This document shows, piece after piece, positions 1 through 7,687 of a stretch of DNA of 35,879 bases. This DNA is from JADFNO01 sp965369945 (GTDB taxonomy: Bacteria; Planctomycetota; Phycisphaerae; Phycisphaerales; SM1A02). How positions within the stretch are numbered: the stretch's first letter is position 1; every line of letters begins with the position of its first letter. The translations under genes were made by a program, and so were the position numbers. A model generated the notes under the pieces. It was not told the origin of the DNA. It ran no database searches and saw only the letters and a list, made by a program, of their open reading frames with translations. Location of the stretch: assembly GCA_965369945.1 (NCBI GenBank), contig CBDUST010000007.1, forward strand, positions 1-35,879, given 5' to 3'.

Positions 1-105
1 GCTGACCCTGAGCCTGATGATCCTCAGGCGTACGAAAGCACTTTTCAACGGAGCACAACAGGTACGTTTGACGCTCCGCCCCGCCGCTCGGGGAGCGGCC
101 GCTAA
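1..105 (+). CDS. C-terminal tail of an unidentified protein (cut by window start)
   Basis: Frame 1 is open from the first base to a TAA at 103-105. It gives a 34-residue acidic, proline-rich, probably disordered tail (starts ADPEPDDPQAYES, ends RRSGSGR). The composition resembles the end of a real protein, but the piece is too short to assign. The last dozen codons and the stop lie in a dispersed palindromic repeat (70-111), so the original C-terminus may have been altered by that repeat. It could also be a chance open frame. Confidence 0.35.
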   Translation, partial: ADPEPDDPQAYESTFQRSTTGTFDAPPRRSGSGR

Positions 106-111
106 ACGGGG
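70..111. repeat. Dispersed repeat with GC hairpin
   Basis: The segment begins GACGCTCCG and ends CCGCTAAACGGGG. Inside it, GCCGCTC (83-89) and GAGCGGC (93-99) form a perfect 7-bp stem with a GGG loop. The 13-mer CCGCTAAACGGGG at 99-111 recurs in reverse complement at 20546-20558, where it is also next to a GACGC...GCGTC block. That marks it as a dispersed intergenic repeat. There is no T-run after the hairpin, so a simple intrinsic terminator is unlikely. Confidence 0.55.
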
Positions 112-455
112 CAAGGTTCGGGCATCCCAGTCTTGTTACCCCTTCCGCCCCTTCCCACCTCCGTGGCTCTCCGTGGCCCTCCGTGTTTCATTTCTCTCTG
201 TGTCCTCTCTGCCTGAATGGTGAGATTCTTTGACTTTTTTCGACCGATTTCCAAAAACGGCGATCCTTGCGCGCGCTCACTACGCCGTCGGCCCCTCTAT
301 GGAGGAACATATTCTTTTGATCGCCTCACCATCTACGATCGACCAACTGCCAACGACCAAACGGCATCGCTGGCGCGCGCAAACTAAAGCCTATCCCGGC
401 CAGAATCTCGTGCGCGCCACAGTTGCCGCGACCGACAACCGGCTCCGTAGGGTCG
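106..455. other. Intergenic region upstream of dnaJ
   Basis: No convincing gene is present. The frame continuous with dnaJ is open back to 230, but the translated extension has no resemblance to DnaJ proteins and lies upstream of a good promoter candidate. The recognisable content is a period-10 CCGTG repeat at 161-185, within a pyrimidine-rich stretch (about 140-210). Confidence 0.5.
158..186. repeat. Period-10 CCGTG repeat
   Basis: CCGTG occurs at 161, 171 and 181 in near-identical decamers (CCGTGGCTCT, CCGTGGCCCT, CCGTGTTTCA), followed by a CT-rich run. I associate this type of sequence with dispersed intergenic repeats in planctomycete-like genomes. No coding role is evident. Confidence 0.45.
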
Positions 456-484
456 ATGACCGGCCTTGGCCCCGAGCGTATACT
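456..484 (+). promoter_or_regulatory. Candidate sigma-70-type promoter of dnaJ
   Basis: ATGACC (456-461, four of six matches to TTGACA) is separated by 17 bp from TATACT (479-484, five of six matches to TATAAT). Transcription would start near 491, about 20 nt before the ATG at 512. This supports 512 as the dnaJ start. No CIRCE-type heat-shock operator was seen. Confidence 0.45.
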
Positions 485-511
485 CCCTGCCAGCCGATCG
501 ACGGGGCGCTC

Positions 512-1477
512 ATGGGTCAATCGAAGGACTATTACCAGTTGTTGGGGGTGGATCGCAGCGCGACCGCGGAGCAGATTCGCAAGGCGTATAGGAAACTCGC
601 GCGCACATACCATCCGGACGTCAACAAATCACCCGAGGCGGCTACGAAGTTCGCTGAGGTCACCGAGGCCTACGAGGTGCTCTCCGATGCAAAAAAACGC
701 AAGGCCTACGACCGGTTCGGTCACGCAGGTGTCGGCGTCGGTGCAGGTGGATTCTCGCCCGGCGGTTGGTCAACCAACGTCGGGCCGGGCGGCGAATTTG
801 ATGCCGGCGACTTCGCCAATGCCTTCGAGCAGTTCTTCGGTGCCGGTGGCGGTTCGCCGTTTGGGGCCGGCGCCCCGCCGACTGCCCAACCACGACCGGT
901 GCCCAGGCGCGGCGGGGATCTAACGCATCCGCTGAGCGTGAGCTTTATGACCGCAGCCCGTGGCGGTGCCGAGCCAGTTCGGATCTCGACCGGCGATTCG
1001 GGTTCACAGACGATCAACGTCAAGATCCCACCTGGCATCGAGCCGGGAGCCAAGCTGCGGATCAAGGGAAAGGGCCACGCCGGTTCAGCCGGAGGTCAAG
1101 CGGGCGACCTGATTCTGACGGTGACGGTTGGCGATCACCCGTATTTTCGCCGTGAGGGTGTTGATTTGGTGATTGACGTACCGATCACGATTGCGGAATC
1201 GGCGTTCGGCGTGACTGTAACTGTCCCACTACTAAAGGGTTGCGTGCAGATCAAAGTTCCACCGGGCACCTCAAGCGGCCAGCGTTTGCGTGTTCCTGGA
1301 AAGGGCGTGCAGGATACCAAGGGTCGCTGGGGCGACTTCTTGGCGGTGGTTCAGATCGTGGCCCCGGACTCGATCTCCGAGCAAGGTCGAGGGCTGTTGG
1401 AAACGTTGGCTAAAGAACTGAATAATCCCAGGGAAAGGGTCACATGGGCCGATGACGTGGGGGATAATCCCGACTAA
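512..1477 (+). CDS. DnaJ/CbpA-type co-chaperone
   Basis: This 321-residue cytosolic J-domain protein stimulates the ATPase of DnaK (Hsp70) and delivers unfolded clients. Residues 1-70 form the J domain (KDYYQLLGV at the start, with the HPD signature in TYHPDVNKS). A Gly/Phe-rich linker follows (about 71-135), then the two beta-sandwich client-binding domains (about 140-300). The four CxxCxGxG zinc repeats of classical DnaJ are absent, so it is a type II protein like CbpA/DnaJ2 (E. coli CbpA is about 306 residues). The start at 512 is chosen because homology begins there and a promoter lies just upstream. The sugar transferase gene begins 14 nt downstream, so the two may be co-transcribed. Confidence 0.93.
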   Translation: MGQSKDYYQLLGVDRSATAEQIRKAYRKLARTYHPDVNKSPEAATKFAEVTEAYEVLSDAKKRKAYDRFGHAGVGVGAGGFSPGGWSTNVGPGGEFDAGDFANAFEQFFGAGGGSPFGAGAPPTAQPRPVPRRGGDLTHPLSVSFMTAARGGAEPVRISTGDSGSQTINVKIPPGIEPGAKLRIKGKGHAGSAGGQAGDLILTVTVGDHPYFRREGVDLVIDVPITIAESAFGVTVTVPLLKGCVQIKVPPGTSSGQRLRVPGKGVQDTKGRWGDFLAVVQIVAPDSISEQGRGLLETLAKELNNPRERVTWADDVGDNPD

Positions 1478-1491
1478 GCTGGTCGGCCCGG

Positions 1492-2979
1492 GTGGGGCTG
1501 CCCAAGACCCTCAAGGGGTGGATTGGTTTGCTAAGACGACAGCATCGATTCTTCCGCAGTGTGTTGATGGCCTGCGACTTGGCGATGATCATCGCCGCCG
1601 CAGTGCTGGCGTACTTTTTGCGCTTTGAGGTCCTTAGCGAGATCCTCCCGCCCAAGGAAACCATCACTAGCTTCCAGGTTCACGCCATCCCCATTTGGCT
1701 GGTGTGGCCGCTGATGTGGCTCGCAGCGATCTGCGTGGGGCTCTACAAGGCGCGGCGCGATCAGCGCTTCTACCGCGAGGCGGCGGCGATCGTCAAGGCG
1801 GTTCTCCTTGGATTGGGGCTCACCATCGCCTTCCTCAGCCTGTTCCAGAATATCCTGTTTGACGGACTGCACTTCAGTGGATGGCAGTTCGCCGTGTTTG
1901 GCATGGTCGCTACGGTCATGTTGGTCGCCTGGCGGCTGTCGTTCCGAATCGGTGTGCGAGCCCTGCGCCGACGCGGGTGGAATCTGCGGCATGTGGCGAT
2001 CATCGGCACCGGACGGCTCGGGCAAGTCGCCTATCACACGCTGTCTCGAAACAGTTGGACGGGCATCAAGCCGTCGTTCTTCATTAGTCACCATGAGACA
2101 ACCAATCGACAGAGCTGTCTTGATCTGCCGGTAAGAGGTGGATTGGCCGAGTTGGAAACGATTCTCGATGCCAGTACCGTATCGGGCGTGTTCATCGCGA
2201 TGCCCGGACGAATGACTCAGGCGCTGCCGGACCTGCTGCGGCGACTGGAGCGATATCCGCTCGATGTGCGCGTCGTGCCGGACATGAATCCCAAGTTCAT
2301 GCCGATCAACATGTCGACCAACGAACTGGACGGCATGCCGGTGCTGTCGGTGCGCGAGTCGCCGCTGACAGGGTGGGGTGGCTTCACCAAGCGCGGCGTG
2401 GACATCATCGGCGGTGGGCTGCTCTTACTGGCATTTGCGATTCCCATGCTCGTCATCGGTCTGCTGGTGCGATCGTCCGGCCAAGGGCCTGTGATCTTCC
2501 GTCAGGAGCGCATGAGCCTCAACGGGCAGCGATTCAAGATATTCAAGTTCCGCACGATGAAGCATGTCGATGCGGAGCTCCAATCCTTGGAAGATCGAGG
2601 CAAGGGCACCGACGCTTGGACCAAGCCCAACGACGAGCGCATCACGCCTTTCGGCCGATTCTTGCGCCGCACAAGTTTGGATGAGTTGCCGCAACTGCTC
2701 AACGTGATTCTGGGTGAAATGTCGCTGGTTGGACCAAGACCTGAGCGACCTGAGTTGATCGAGAAGTTCCGTGAAGATTGGCGTGGCTACATGCTCCGGC
2801 AACGCGTCAAGGCGGGCATGACCGGCTGGGCCCAAGTCAACGGATTGCGCGGCGACACCAGCTTACGCAAACGCCTGCAATACGACCTCTTCTATGTTCG
2901 CAACTGGTCCTTCACATTCGATATGCGCATCCTCTGGCTGACGATCTTCAAGGGGTTTGCGCACGCCAATGCCCATTGA
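1492..2979 (+). CDS. Polyprenyl-phosphate sugar-1-phosphate transferase (WbaP/EpsL-like)
   Basis: This 495-residue inner-membrane enzyme transfers a sugar-1-phosphate from a UDP-sugar to undecaprenyl phosphate, the first step of exopolysaccharide or O-antigen repeat-unit assembly. The N-terminal third has four or five membrane helices. The middle (about 160-290) is a Rossmann-like CoA-binding_3 domain (HVAIIGTGRLG). The C-terminal third is the bacterial sugar transferase domain: a re-entrant helix after KRGVDIIGGG, then FRQERM, FKFRTM, RRTSLDELPQLLNV, SLVGPRPERP and KAGMTGWAQVNG. The usual length is 450-500. The GTG at 1492 has no clear ribosome binding site; an in-frame ATG lies at 1567, but the sequence before it looks like a normal cytoplasmic lead-in. 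The natural sugar cannot be told, and no flippase or polymerase is nearby. Confidence 0.92.
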   Translation: MGLPKTLKGWIGLLRRQHRFFRSVLMACDLAMIIAAAVLAYFLRFEVLSEILPPKETITSFQVHAIPIWLVWPLMWLAAICVGLYKARRDQRFYREAAAIVKAVLLGLGLTIAFLSLFQNILFDGLHFSGWQFAVFGMVATVMLVAWRLSFRIGVRALRRRGWNLRHVAIIGTGRLGQVAYHTLSRNSWTGIKPSFFISHHETTNRQSCLDLPVRGGLAELETILDASTVSGVFIAMPGRMTQALPDLLRRLERYPLDVRVVPDMNPKFMPINMSTNELDGMPVLSVRESPLTGWGGFTKRGVDIIGGGLLLLAFAIPMLVIGLLVRSSGQGPVIFRQERMSLNGQRFKIFKFRTMKHVDAELQSLEDRGKGTDAWTKPNDERITPFGRFLRRTSLDELPQLLNVILGEMSLVGPRPERPELIEKFREDWRGYMLRQRVKAGMTGWAQVNGLRGDTSLRKRLQYDLFYVRNWSFTFDMRILWLTIFKGFAHANAH

Positions 2980-3077
2980 TTGCATCTCGACGCAGCATGG
3001 ACCAAGTGACGGCGTGACCGTGGCCGCAGCTAGCGAAGGTCGTTGGCATTGTGGGCCGGGATTCGCGAGGCACTTCG

Positions 3078-3926
3078 ATGTTCCGAGTTGAGGCCCTCGT
3101 TCGGAGACTTATTCCCTCCGTCCCGGTCATCACCCGCAATCGCATCCTCATGGCGCCGTTGGATATGCTGGACCGAGTGATCTCGTGGCCCTTCGGGGTC
3201 GGTTCGAGCCTTCCGCCCAACCGTCTTCGGTTGCGGGTCGGGGTCGGCAACCGCTTACTCTTCAATCAGATACACCATCGGTGTCTGCCCATCAACTTCT
3301 GGCTCAATGCCTTTGCCTCCGGGCGGGTTGGGCTGGAGTCGCGAATCCTCGACCTTGGCTGCGGATGTGGCCGGTTCGCCTCCACGCTGCTGGGTTTCTC
3401 GTTCTTCGGCGCCAAGTTCACCGGTCATTACACCGGTGTGGATATCGACAGGGAAATGGTGGATTGGTGTCGGCATCACTTTCCAACGGATCGCTTTACA
3501 TTCCAACTGTCGACGAACTTCAGCAGCGTCTACAACCCCCAGGGCGACCGAGGCACTCCCGTGCGAATCAACGTCGACGACGCGAGCCAGGATTTCGTCT
3601 TTTGCGTTTCGCTGCTGACACACCTTCTAGAGGAGGAGGTCGTGCATTACCTCAAGGAAATCCATCGCATTCTCGCCCCGGACACGGTGATGCAGGCGAC
3701 GGTCTTTTGCATTGATCACTTCAGGGACAAGCCTGGCGGCCGCTGGACCTTTAGACATCAAGTCGGGGAAGCCTACGTAGAGAGCCCGCGCTATCCAGAG
3801 GCGGCCGTCGCGTATACAAAGGAGTGGCTGGAGGAGCAATGCCAACGCGTCGGTTTTGAGACCGTAGAGTTGCTGCATAAGTCCGGAGGCGGGCAAAGCC
3901 TGTTGGTAGCGAGAAAGGGCAAGTGA
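3078..3926 (+). CDS. Class I SAM-dependent methyltransferase
   Basis: This 282-residue protein has a Rossmann-type methyltransferase core. Motif I is ILDLGCGCGRF (SAM binding), the acidic end of strand 2 is GVDIDREMV, and DFVFCVSLLTHL is the motif IV region. The N-terminal 80 residues are basic and hydrophobic and may sit at the membrane. ATG 3078 is preferred over the in-frame GTG at 3051 because GCGAGG lies 7 nt before it. It follows the sugar transferase by about 100 bp on the same strand, so it may methylate a glycan or a lipid intermediate, but nothing in the sequence fixes the substrate. Confidence 0.82.
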   Translation: MFRVEALVRRLIPSVPVITRNRILMAPLDMLDRVISWPFGVGSSLPPNRLRLRVGVGNRLLFNQIHHRCLPINFWLNAFASGRVGLESRILDLGCGCGRFASTLLGFSFFGAKFTGHYTGVDIDREMVDWCRHHFPTDRFTFQLSTNFSSVYNPQGDRGTPVRINVDDASQDFVFCVSLLTHLLEEEVVHYLKEIHRILAPDTVMQATVFCIDHFRDKPGGRWTFRHQVGEAYVESPRYPEAAVAYTKEWLEEQCQRVGFETVELLHKSGGGQSLLVARKGK

Positions 3927-4003
3927 TTGGCGGCCCGTTCCAGATCGCCAATGTGTCAGGCACCGGCTACCAGCGACAGGCTTGCTCGGTGTGAGGGCGA
4001 CCC

Positions 4004-4702
4004 ATGAACGACGTGAATCGTGACGCAGTTGTTCTGCTCTCAGGTGGCGTGGATTCATCTACGACACTCGCCATTGCGCGAGACGAAGGCTTCCGGTGCT
4101 ATGCCCTCAGCTTCGATTACGGCCAGCGACATCGTCTGGAGCTGCATGCGGCCGACAGAGTGGCTCAAGCCGGCGGCGCAGTTGATCAACGTGTTGTGAA
4201 CATCGATCTGCGCGCGTTCGGCGGATCGGCGCTGACGGACGATATCGACGTTCCCAAGGATCGGCCCCCGGAAGTGATAGACGCGGGGATTCCCATCACC
4301 TATGTCCCGGCTCGAAACACGATCTTTCTGAGTTTCGCGCTCGCCTATGCGGAAGTCATCGGCGCAGCGGACATCTTCATCGGCGTCAACGCGATCGACT
4401 ATTCGGGGTATCCGGACTGTCGGCCGCAATACATCAAAGCGTTCGAGACAATGTCGAACCTCGCCACGAAGATGGGCGTCGAGGGACGGCGCATCACGAT
4501 CCATGCACCGTTGATCGATCTGACCAAAGCTCAAATCATCAAGCGTGGCATTGATTTGGGCGTCGATTATTCATTGACGTTTAGTTGTTACGACCCACAA
4601 TCAAATGGCGAACCGTGCGGACATTGTGATTCATGTCTTCTGCGCGCCGAAGGGTTCCGGGCAGCTGGGGTGGACGATCCGGCTCTCCCGCGATGCGGTT
4701 AG
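4004..4702 (+). CDS. queC: 7-cyano-7-deazaguanine synthase QueC
   Basis: This 232-residue cytosolic enzyme converts 7-carboxy-7-deazaguanine, ammonia and ATP to preQ0, a precursor of queuosine in tRNA (and of 7-deazaguanine DNA modifications). The PP-loop SGGVDSST is at residues 13-20. The C-terminal zinc site is complete: C195, C205, C208 and C211, in SCYDPQSNGEPCGHCDSC. YVPARNTIFLSFALAYAE is typical of the family. The length is normal (about 220-235). The other queuosine genes (queD, queE, queF, tgt) are not in the window, and no preQ1 riboswitch was recognised upstream. Confidence 0.96.
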   Translation: MNDVNRDAVVLLSGGVDSSTTLAIARDEGFRCYALSFDYGQRHRLELHAADRVAQAGGAVDQRVVNIDLRAFGGSALTDDIDVPKDRPPEVIDAGIPITYVPARNTIFLSFALAYAEVIGAADIFIGVNAIDYSGYPDCRPQYIKAFETMSNLATKMGVEGRRITIHAPLIDLTKAQIIKRGIDLGVDYSLTFSCYDPQSNGEPCGHCDSCLLRAEGFRAAGVDDPALPRCG

Positions 4703-5157
4703 TTGTGCGCATCGACAGCCGCGGCTGCGGGCCGTCAGGAGCGAGCAATGAGCCGCCCGGGTATCGTGCTCAATCGCGCAAAAGTAGATCGCATGAGCTG
4801 AATATTTTCTTTCAACCCGCCGACGCCTGTACGACGCAACTGTGTAATCAGCAAGGACTTACGTTTGTAATTGCCTGTGGTGGGGATTCGTAGCTAAGAA
4901 AACGAGCTACTTTCCTGTTGACACTTGTGAGAAGTCAAAGTAGAAGCTGAGTTGGTGCAATGCCTTGGAGGGGCATGATGGCCATATTGCGTATCAGCGG
5001 CGCGGATTGATGCAGTGATGCGCAGCATCATCGCTCATTTTCCGCTGGACAACGGTGGGCCTCGCCCGGGAGGGTGTGACCTTGGTGTCTGAATCGCCAG
5101 TCGCTGGTAACGTCGGCTTGAGTCATTACCAAAGAAGAGGAAGGAAGGAGCAGGATT
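4703..5157. other. 455-bp intergenic region with small hairpins and a possible promoter
   Basis: No gene is convincing here. Structure seen: GTAGCT (4890-4895) and AGCTAC (4905-4910) form a stem with a 9-nt A-rich loop, followed by TTTCC. TTGAC (4918-4922) and GTCAA (4934-4938) form a second inverted repeat. TGATGC (5016-5021) and GCATCA (5025-5030) form a tight hairpin with a GCA loop. The region ends in a strong Shine-Dalgarno sequence for the gene at 5158. A long structured leader for that secreted-protein gene is possible; I recognise no known riboswitch. Confidence 0.4.
4918..4946 (+). promoter_or_regulatory. Weak candidate promoter for the secreted propeller gene
   Basis: A perfect TTGACA (4918-4923) is followed after 17 bp by TAGAAG, a poor -10 box. 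The -35 overlaps an inverted repeat (TTGAC...GTCAA, 4918-4938) that could be an operator. If used, the leader would be about 200 nt long. Confidence 0.25.
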
Positions 5158-7533
5158 ATGCGAAGGCAACACGGTTTAGAGAAATGGATCGCTCGACTGA
5201 TGGTATTCACTGGAGCGTGGATGGTCGGTCTTGGATCCGCGCAGGGGCAGAGCAATACGTGGACGACCGACGCAGATTTTGACGAGGGCACTCTGGTCAA
5301 TGTGAACCACGACGATCCCAACCACGATCAGTTGCAACTCAACCAGGAAGTCTCGACCTTTCCGTTTATCAATGTCGCGGCTTCCGCGCGGGGGACGGTC
5401 GTCAGAATCGATGTCAATACCGGTGCGATTCTCGGTGAGTACAGAACAGCGCCGGAGGGCCGTGCTCGGAACCCCTCTCGGACGACGGTGGACGCTTTCG
5501 GGAATGTCTGGGCCGGCAATCGCGATGAGTCCGCAGGCGGCCTGGGCTCGGTGGTCAAGATCGGTTTGGTCATCGGTGGCACGCGGGTCGATGCAGCCGG
5601 TAATTTCGATCCTGCCGGACAATACCTTGCGCCGCCATTCGATTACAACACGTGTATTGATCGCGACGGCGATGGGTTGATCAAGACCTCAATGGGCTTG
5701 GGCAACATCCTCGGCTGGCCTGACATCACCGACGGGGCGGGTGGTGCAACCGCCCTTGTCGAAGACGCCGAAGACGAGTGCATCCTCATCTTTCAACGTG
5801 TCAGCGGCGACCACGTAAGGCATGTGTCGGTGGATGGCAACAATAACGTGTGGACCGCAGGAAACTTCGGGGCCGACAACGCCTTTGATCTGCTCGATGA
5901 GAACACCGGTGCGATCCTGGCCAGCTTTGACGTCGACGGCGGCGGATACGGCGGGCTGGTAGACGGCAATGGTGTTCTCTGGTCCGCCAACCGCGGACCT
6001 GGTCCGCTCACGGTGCTACGGTACGACACCATGGGCACGATCACCACTGCTGACGACACCTGGTCGTTCCTGGACGCCCCGAACGCATATGGGCTGGGCA
6101 TTGACAGTAACGGCCACATCTGGAACTCCCAATGGACCAGCAACCAGATCCGCGAGTATGCTTCCAACGGGGCGCTGCTCAACATCTTCGGCACCGGCGG
6201 CGCGAGTAACGATCGCGGGGTCGCCGTGACGTCGGCCGATGACCACATTTGGGTAGCCAACAGCGGTGGATCGGACGTTTCCCGCCTCGATAACAGCGGC
6301 AACTTGCTGAAAGTCATTCCGCTGGGTGGTGATGGTGTTCAGCCGACAGGTGTTGCGGTCGATTCCAACGGGAAGGTTTGGGCCACCTGTCTCACCTCCA
6401 ACACCGCCAAGCGCATCGATCCGAACGCCGGCGGCGATGGACTGGGTGCGGTCGATCTGACGGTGAGTCTCGGTGCCGGCGCGGGACCGTACAACTACAG
6501 CGACATGACCGGGACCGTGTTGCTGTCAGCAATCCAAGAGGGAACCTGGACGGTGGTGTGGAACAGCGGAAGCGCTGGGGCCACCGGTTGCACGATCTCG
6601 TGGAACAGCGATGAGCCAGCGGACACCTTCGTCTCGGTCGAGGCCCGCGCTGCCGATGACGTCTTGGATCTGCCGGCAGAACTGTTCGTCGCAGTGGACA
6701 ACGGCGTTCCCATCGTCGGCGTGGCAGGGCAATACTGGGAGATTCGCGCCACCCTGGGCAGAGACTCCGGCGTTGAGGAGACCCCGGTGCTGTTCGATTT
6801 GACGATTCAGTGCGAAGTGCCACTGGACATCAAACCCGGGTCGTGCCCCAACTCATACAACCGCAACAGCCATGGCGTCCTGCCCGTGGCCCTGGTTGGC
6901 ACAGACAGCTTCGATCCGATGGACGTTGATCTGTCCACCGTTCTGTTGACCCGTGCCGATGGTTTCGGCGGAAGTGTGGCTCCCCACGAAGGCCCGCCCG
7001 GACCGCATTCGGTGTTCGAGGATGTGGCCACGCCATTTGAGGGTGAGCCGTGCGACTGCCATGAGCTTGAAGGCGACGGCTTCACGGACCTGTCCATGAA
7101 GTTCAAGACCGACGATCTGGTCGCAGCGCTTCAGCTTAACGATCTGCCGGCTGGCGACTTAGTGGAGCTGATCCTCAGCGGCAATCTCCTAGACGGCACG
7201 CCGTTTAGCGGCCGCGACTGCATCCGCCTGGTGCCGCCGGGCACACCGCCGGGATTGCTGGCCATTAGGTCGAACCTGCCGGGCGCCTGGCTCGACATGA
7301 GTCCGCTGGATAACCAGCTTGATGGCGGTGGGTTTGCGAATTTCGAACGCACGTACTCGCAGACGACTGTCGTGACCCTCACCGCCCCGGCGGCGTACCA
7401 CGGCTGGGTGTTCGCCGGCTGGCGGTGGAGGGATGGCAGCCCGCACAGCTACAGTCTGCGCGCAGGTCAGTCGATCGAAATAACGATCTGGAGTGATCAA
7501 CAGACGGTGGAGGCGATGTATGTAAGGGAATGA
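5158..7533 (+). CDS. Secreted beta-propeller protein with C-terminal accessory domains
   Basis: This 791-residue exported protein has an N-terminal signal peptide (basic start, hydrophobic stretch GAWMVGLGSAQG, cleavage near residue 30). Residues about 60-430 contain repeated units such as GNVWAGN, NNVWTAGN, GVLWSANR, GHIWNSQW, DHIWVANSG and GKVWATC. This is the pattern of a Vgb/NHL-like six- or seven-bladed propeller. Residues about 555-700 form a domain beginning LDIKPGSCPNS, containing EDVATPFEG and DGFTDLSMKF and ending FSGRDCIRL; I have seen it at the ends of many secreted bacterial proteins, and its function is unknown. The last 80 residues (GWVFAGWRW...QTVEAMYV) resemble an InlB-B/bacterial repeat module. 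The ribosome binding site is excellent (AAGGAG at 5145-5150, 7 nt from ATG). No catalytic residues are evident, so a binding or surface role is likely. Confidence 0.85.
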   Translation: MRRQHGLEKWIARLMVFTGAWMVGLGSAQGQSNTWTTDADFDEGTLVNVNHDDPNHDQLQLNQEVSTFPFINVAASARGTVVRIDVNTGAILGEYRTAPEGRARNPSRTTVDAFGNVWAGNRDESAGGLGSVVKIGLVIGGTRVDAAGNFDPAGQYLAPPFDYNTCIDRDGDGLIKTSMGLGNILGWPDITDGAGGATALVEDAEDECILIFQRVSGDHVRHVSVDGNNNVWTAGNFGADNAFDLLDENTGAILASFDVDGGGYGGLVDGNGVLWSANRGPGPLTVLRYDTMGTITTADDTWSFLDAPNAYGLGIDSNGHIWNSQWTSNQIREYASNGALLNIFGTGGASNDRGVAVTSADDHIWVANSGGSDVSRLDNSGNLLKVIPLGGDGVQPTGVAVDSNGKVWATCLTSNTAKRIDPNAGGDGLGAVDLTVSLGAGAGPYNYSDMTGTVLLSAIQEGTWTVVWNSGSAGATGCTISWNSDEPADTFVSVEARAADDVLDLPAELFVAVDNGVPIVGVAGQYWEIRATLGRDSGVEETPVLFDLTIQCEVPLDIKPGSCPNSYNRNSHGVLPVALVGTDSFDPMDVDLSTVLLTRADGFGGSVAPHEGPPGPHSVFEDVATPFEGEPCDCHELEGDGFTDLSMKFKTDDLVAALQLNDLPAGDLVELILSGNLLDGTPFSGRDCIRLVPPGTPPGLLAIRSNLPGAWLDMSPLDNQLDGGGFANFERTYSQTTVVTLTAPAAYHGWVFAGWRWRDGSPHSYSLRAGQSIEITIWSDQQTVEAMYVRE

Positions 7534-7543
7534 TCCGCGCCGC

Positions 7544-7578
7544 GCGCCAGCCCGACCAGCCCTCGGGCTTGGTGCGCA
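7544..7578. repeat. Strong hairpin between convergent genes
   Basis: GCCCGA (7550-7555) pairs with TCGGGC (7563-7568) around a 7-nt loop. GCGC arms outside it (7544-7547 and 7575-7578) extend the structure with mismatches. It begins 11 nt after the stop of the secreted propeller gene, so it may end transcription, though no T-run follows. A dispersed-repeat origin is equally likely. Confidence 0.45.
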
Positions 7579-7603
7579 AAGCAGACTCGCGGAGTGAACA
7601 AAC

Positions 7604-7633
7604 GAAGCCCACGGATTGAAATCCGTGGGCTTC
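7604..7633. repeat. Perfect 14-bp palindromic repeat
   Basis: GAAGCCCACGGATT (7604-7617) and AATCCGTGGGCTTC (7620-7633) are perfect inverted repeats with only GA between them, so the hairpin has at least a 12-13 bp stem. It lies between the convergent ends of the secreted propeller gene and gyrB, where it could block read-through in both directions. The lack of flanking T-tracts and its fit to known intergenic palindrome types suggest a REP-like dispersed element. Confidence 0.65.
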
Positions 7634-7640
7634 GAGGTTG

Positions 7641-7668
7641 ATCGGTGTTCATCTGCGTGTATCTGTGG
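7641..7668 (-). repeat. Dispersed 28-bp repeat, copy 1
   Basis: Read on the minus strand, this segment begins CCACAGATACACG and ends GAACACCGAT. It matches 20608-20635 (plus strand) at 26 of 28 positions. It lies just downstream of gyrB, next to a palindromic repeat, and encodes nothing recognisable. Confidence 0.6.
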
Positions 7669-7687
7669 TTTCAAAGGATCGAGTTGA

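Noticed and set aside
230..511. A 94-residue N-terminal extension of the DnaJ-like protein
   Set aside because: It has no J-domain-family similarity, and a promoter with TATACT lies at 456-484, inside it; homology starts at the ATG at 512.
1531..2094. A 187-codon minus-strand open frame antisense to the sugar transferase
   Set aside because: It is fully covered by the WbaP-like gene, which has unmistakable family motifs; the antisense translation shows no recognisable motif.
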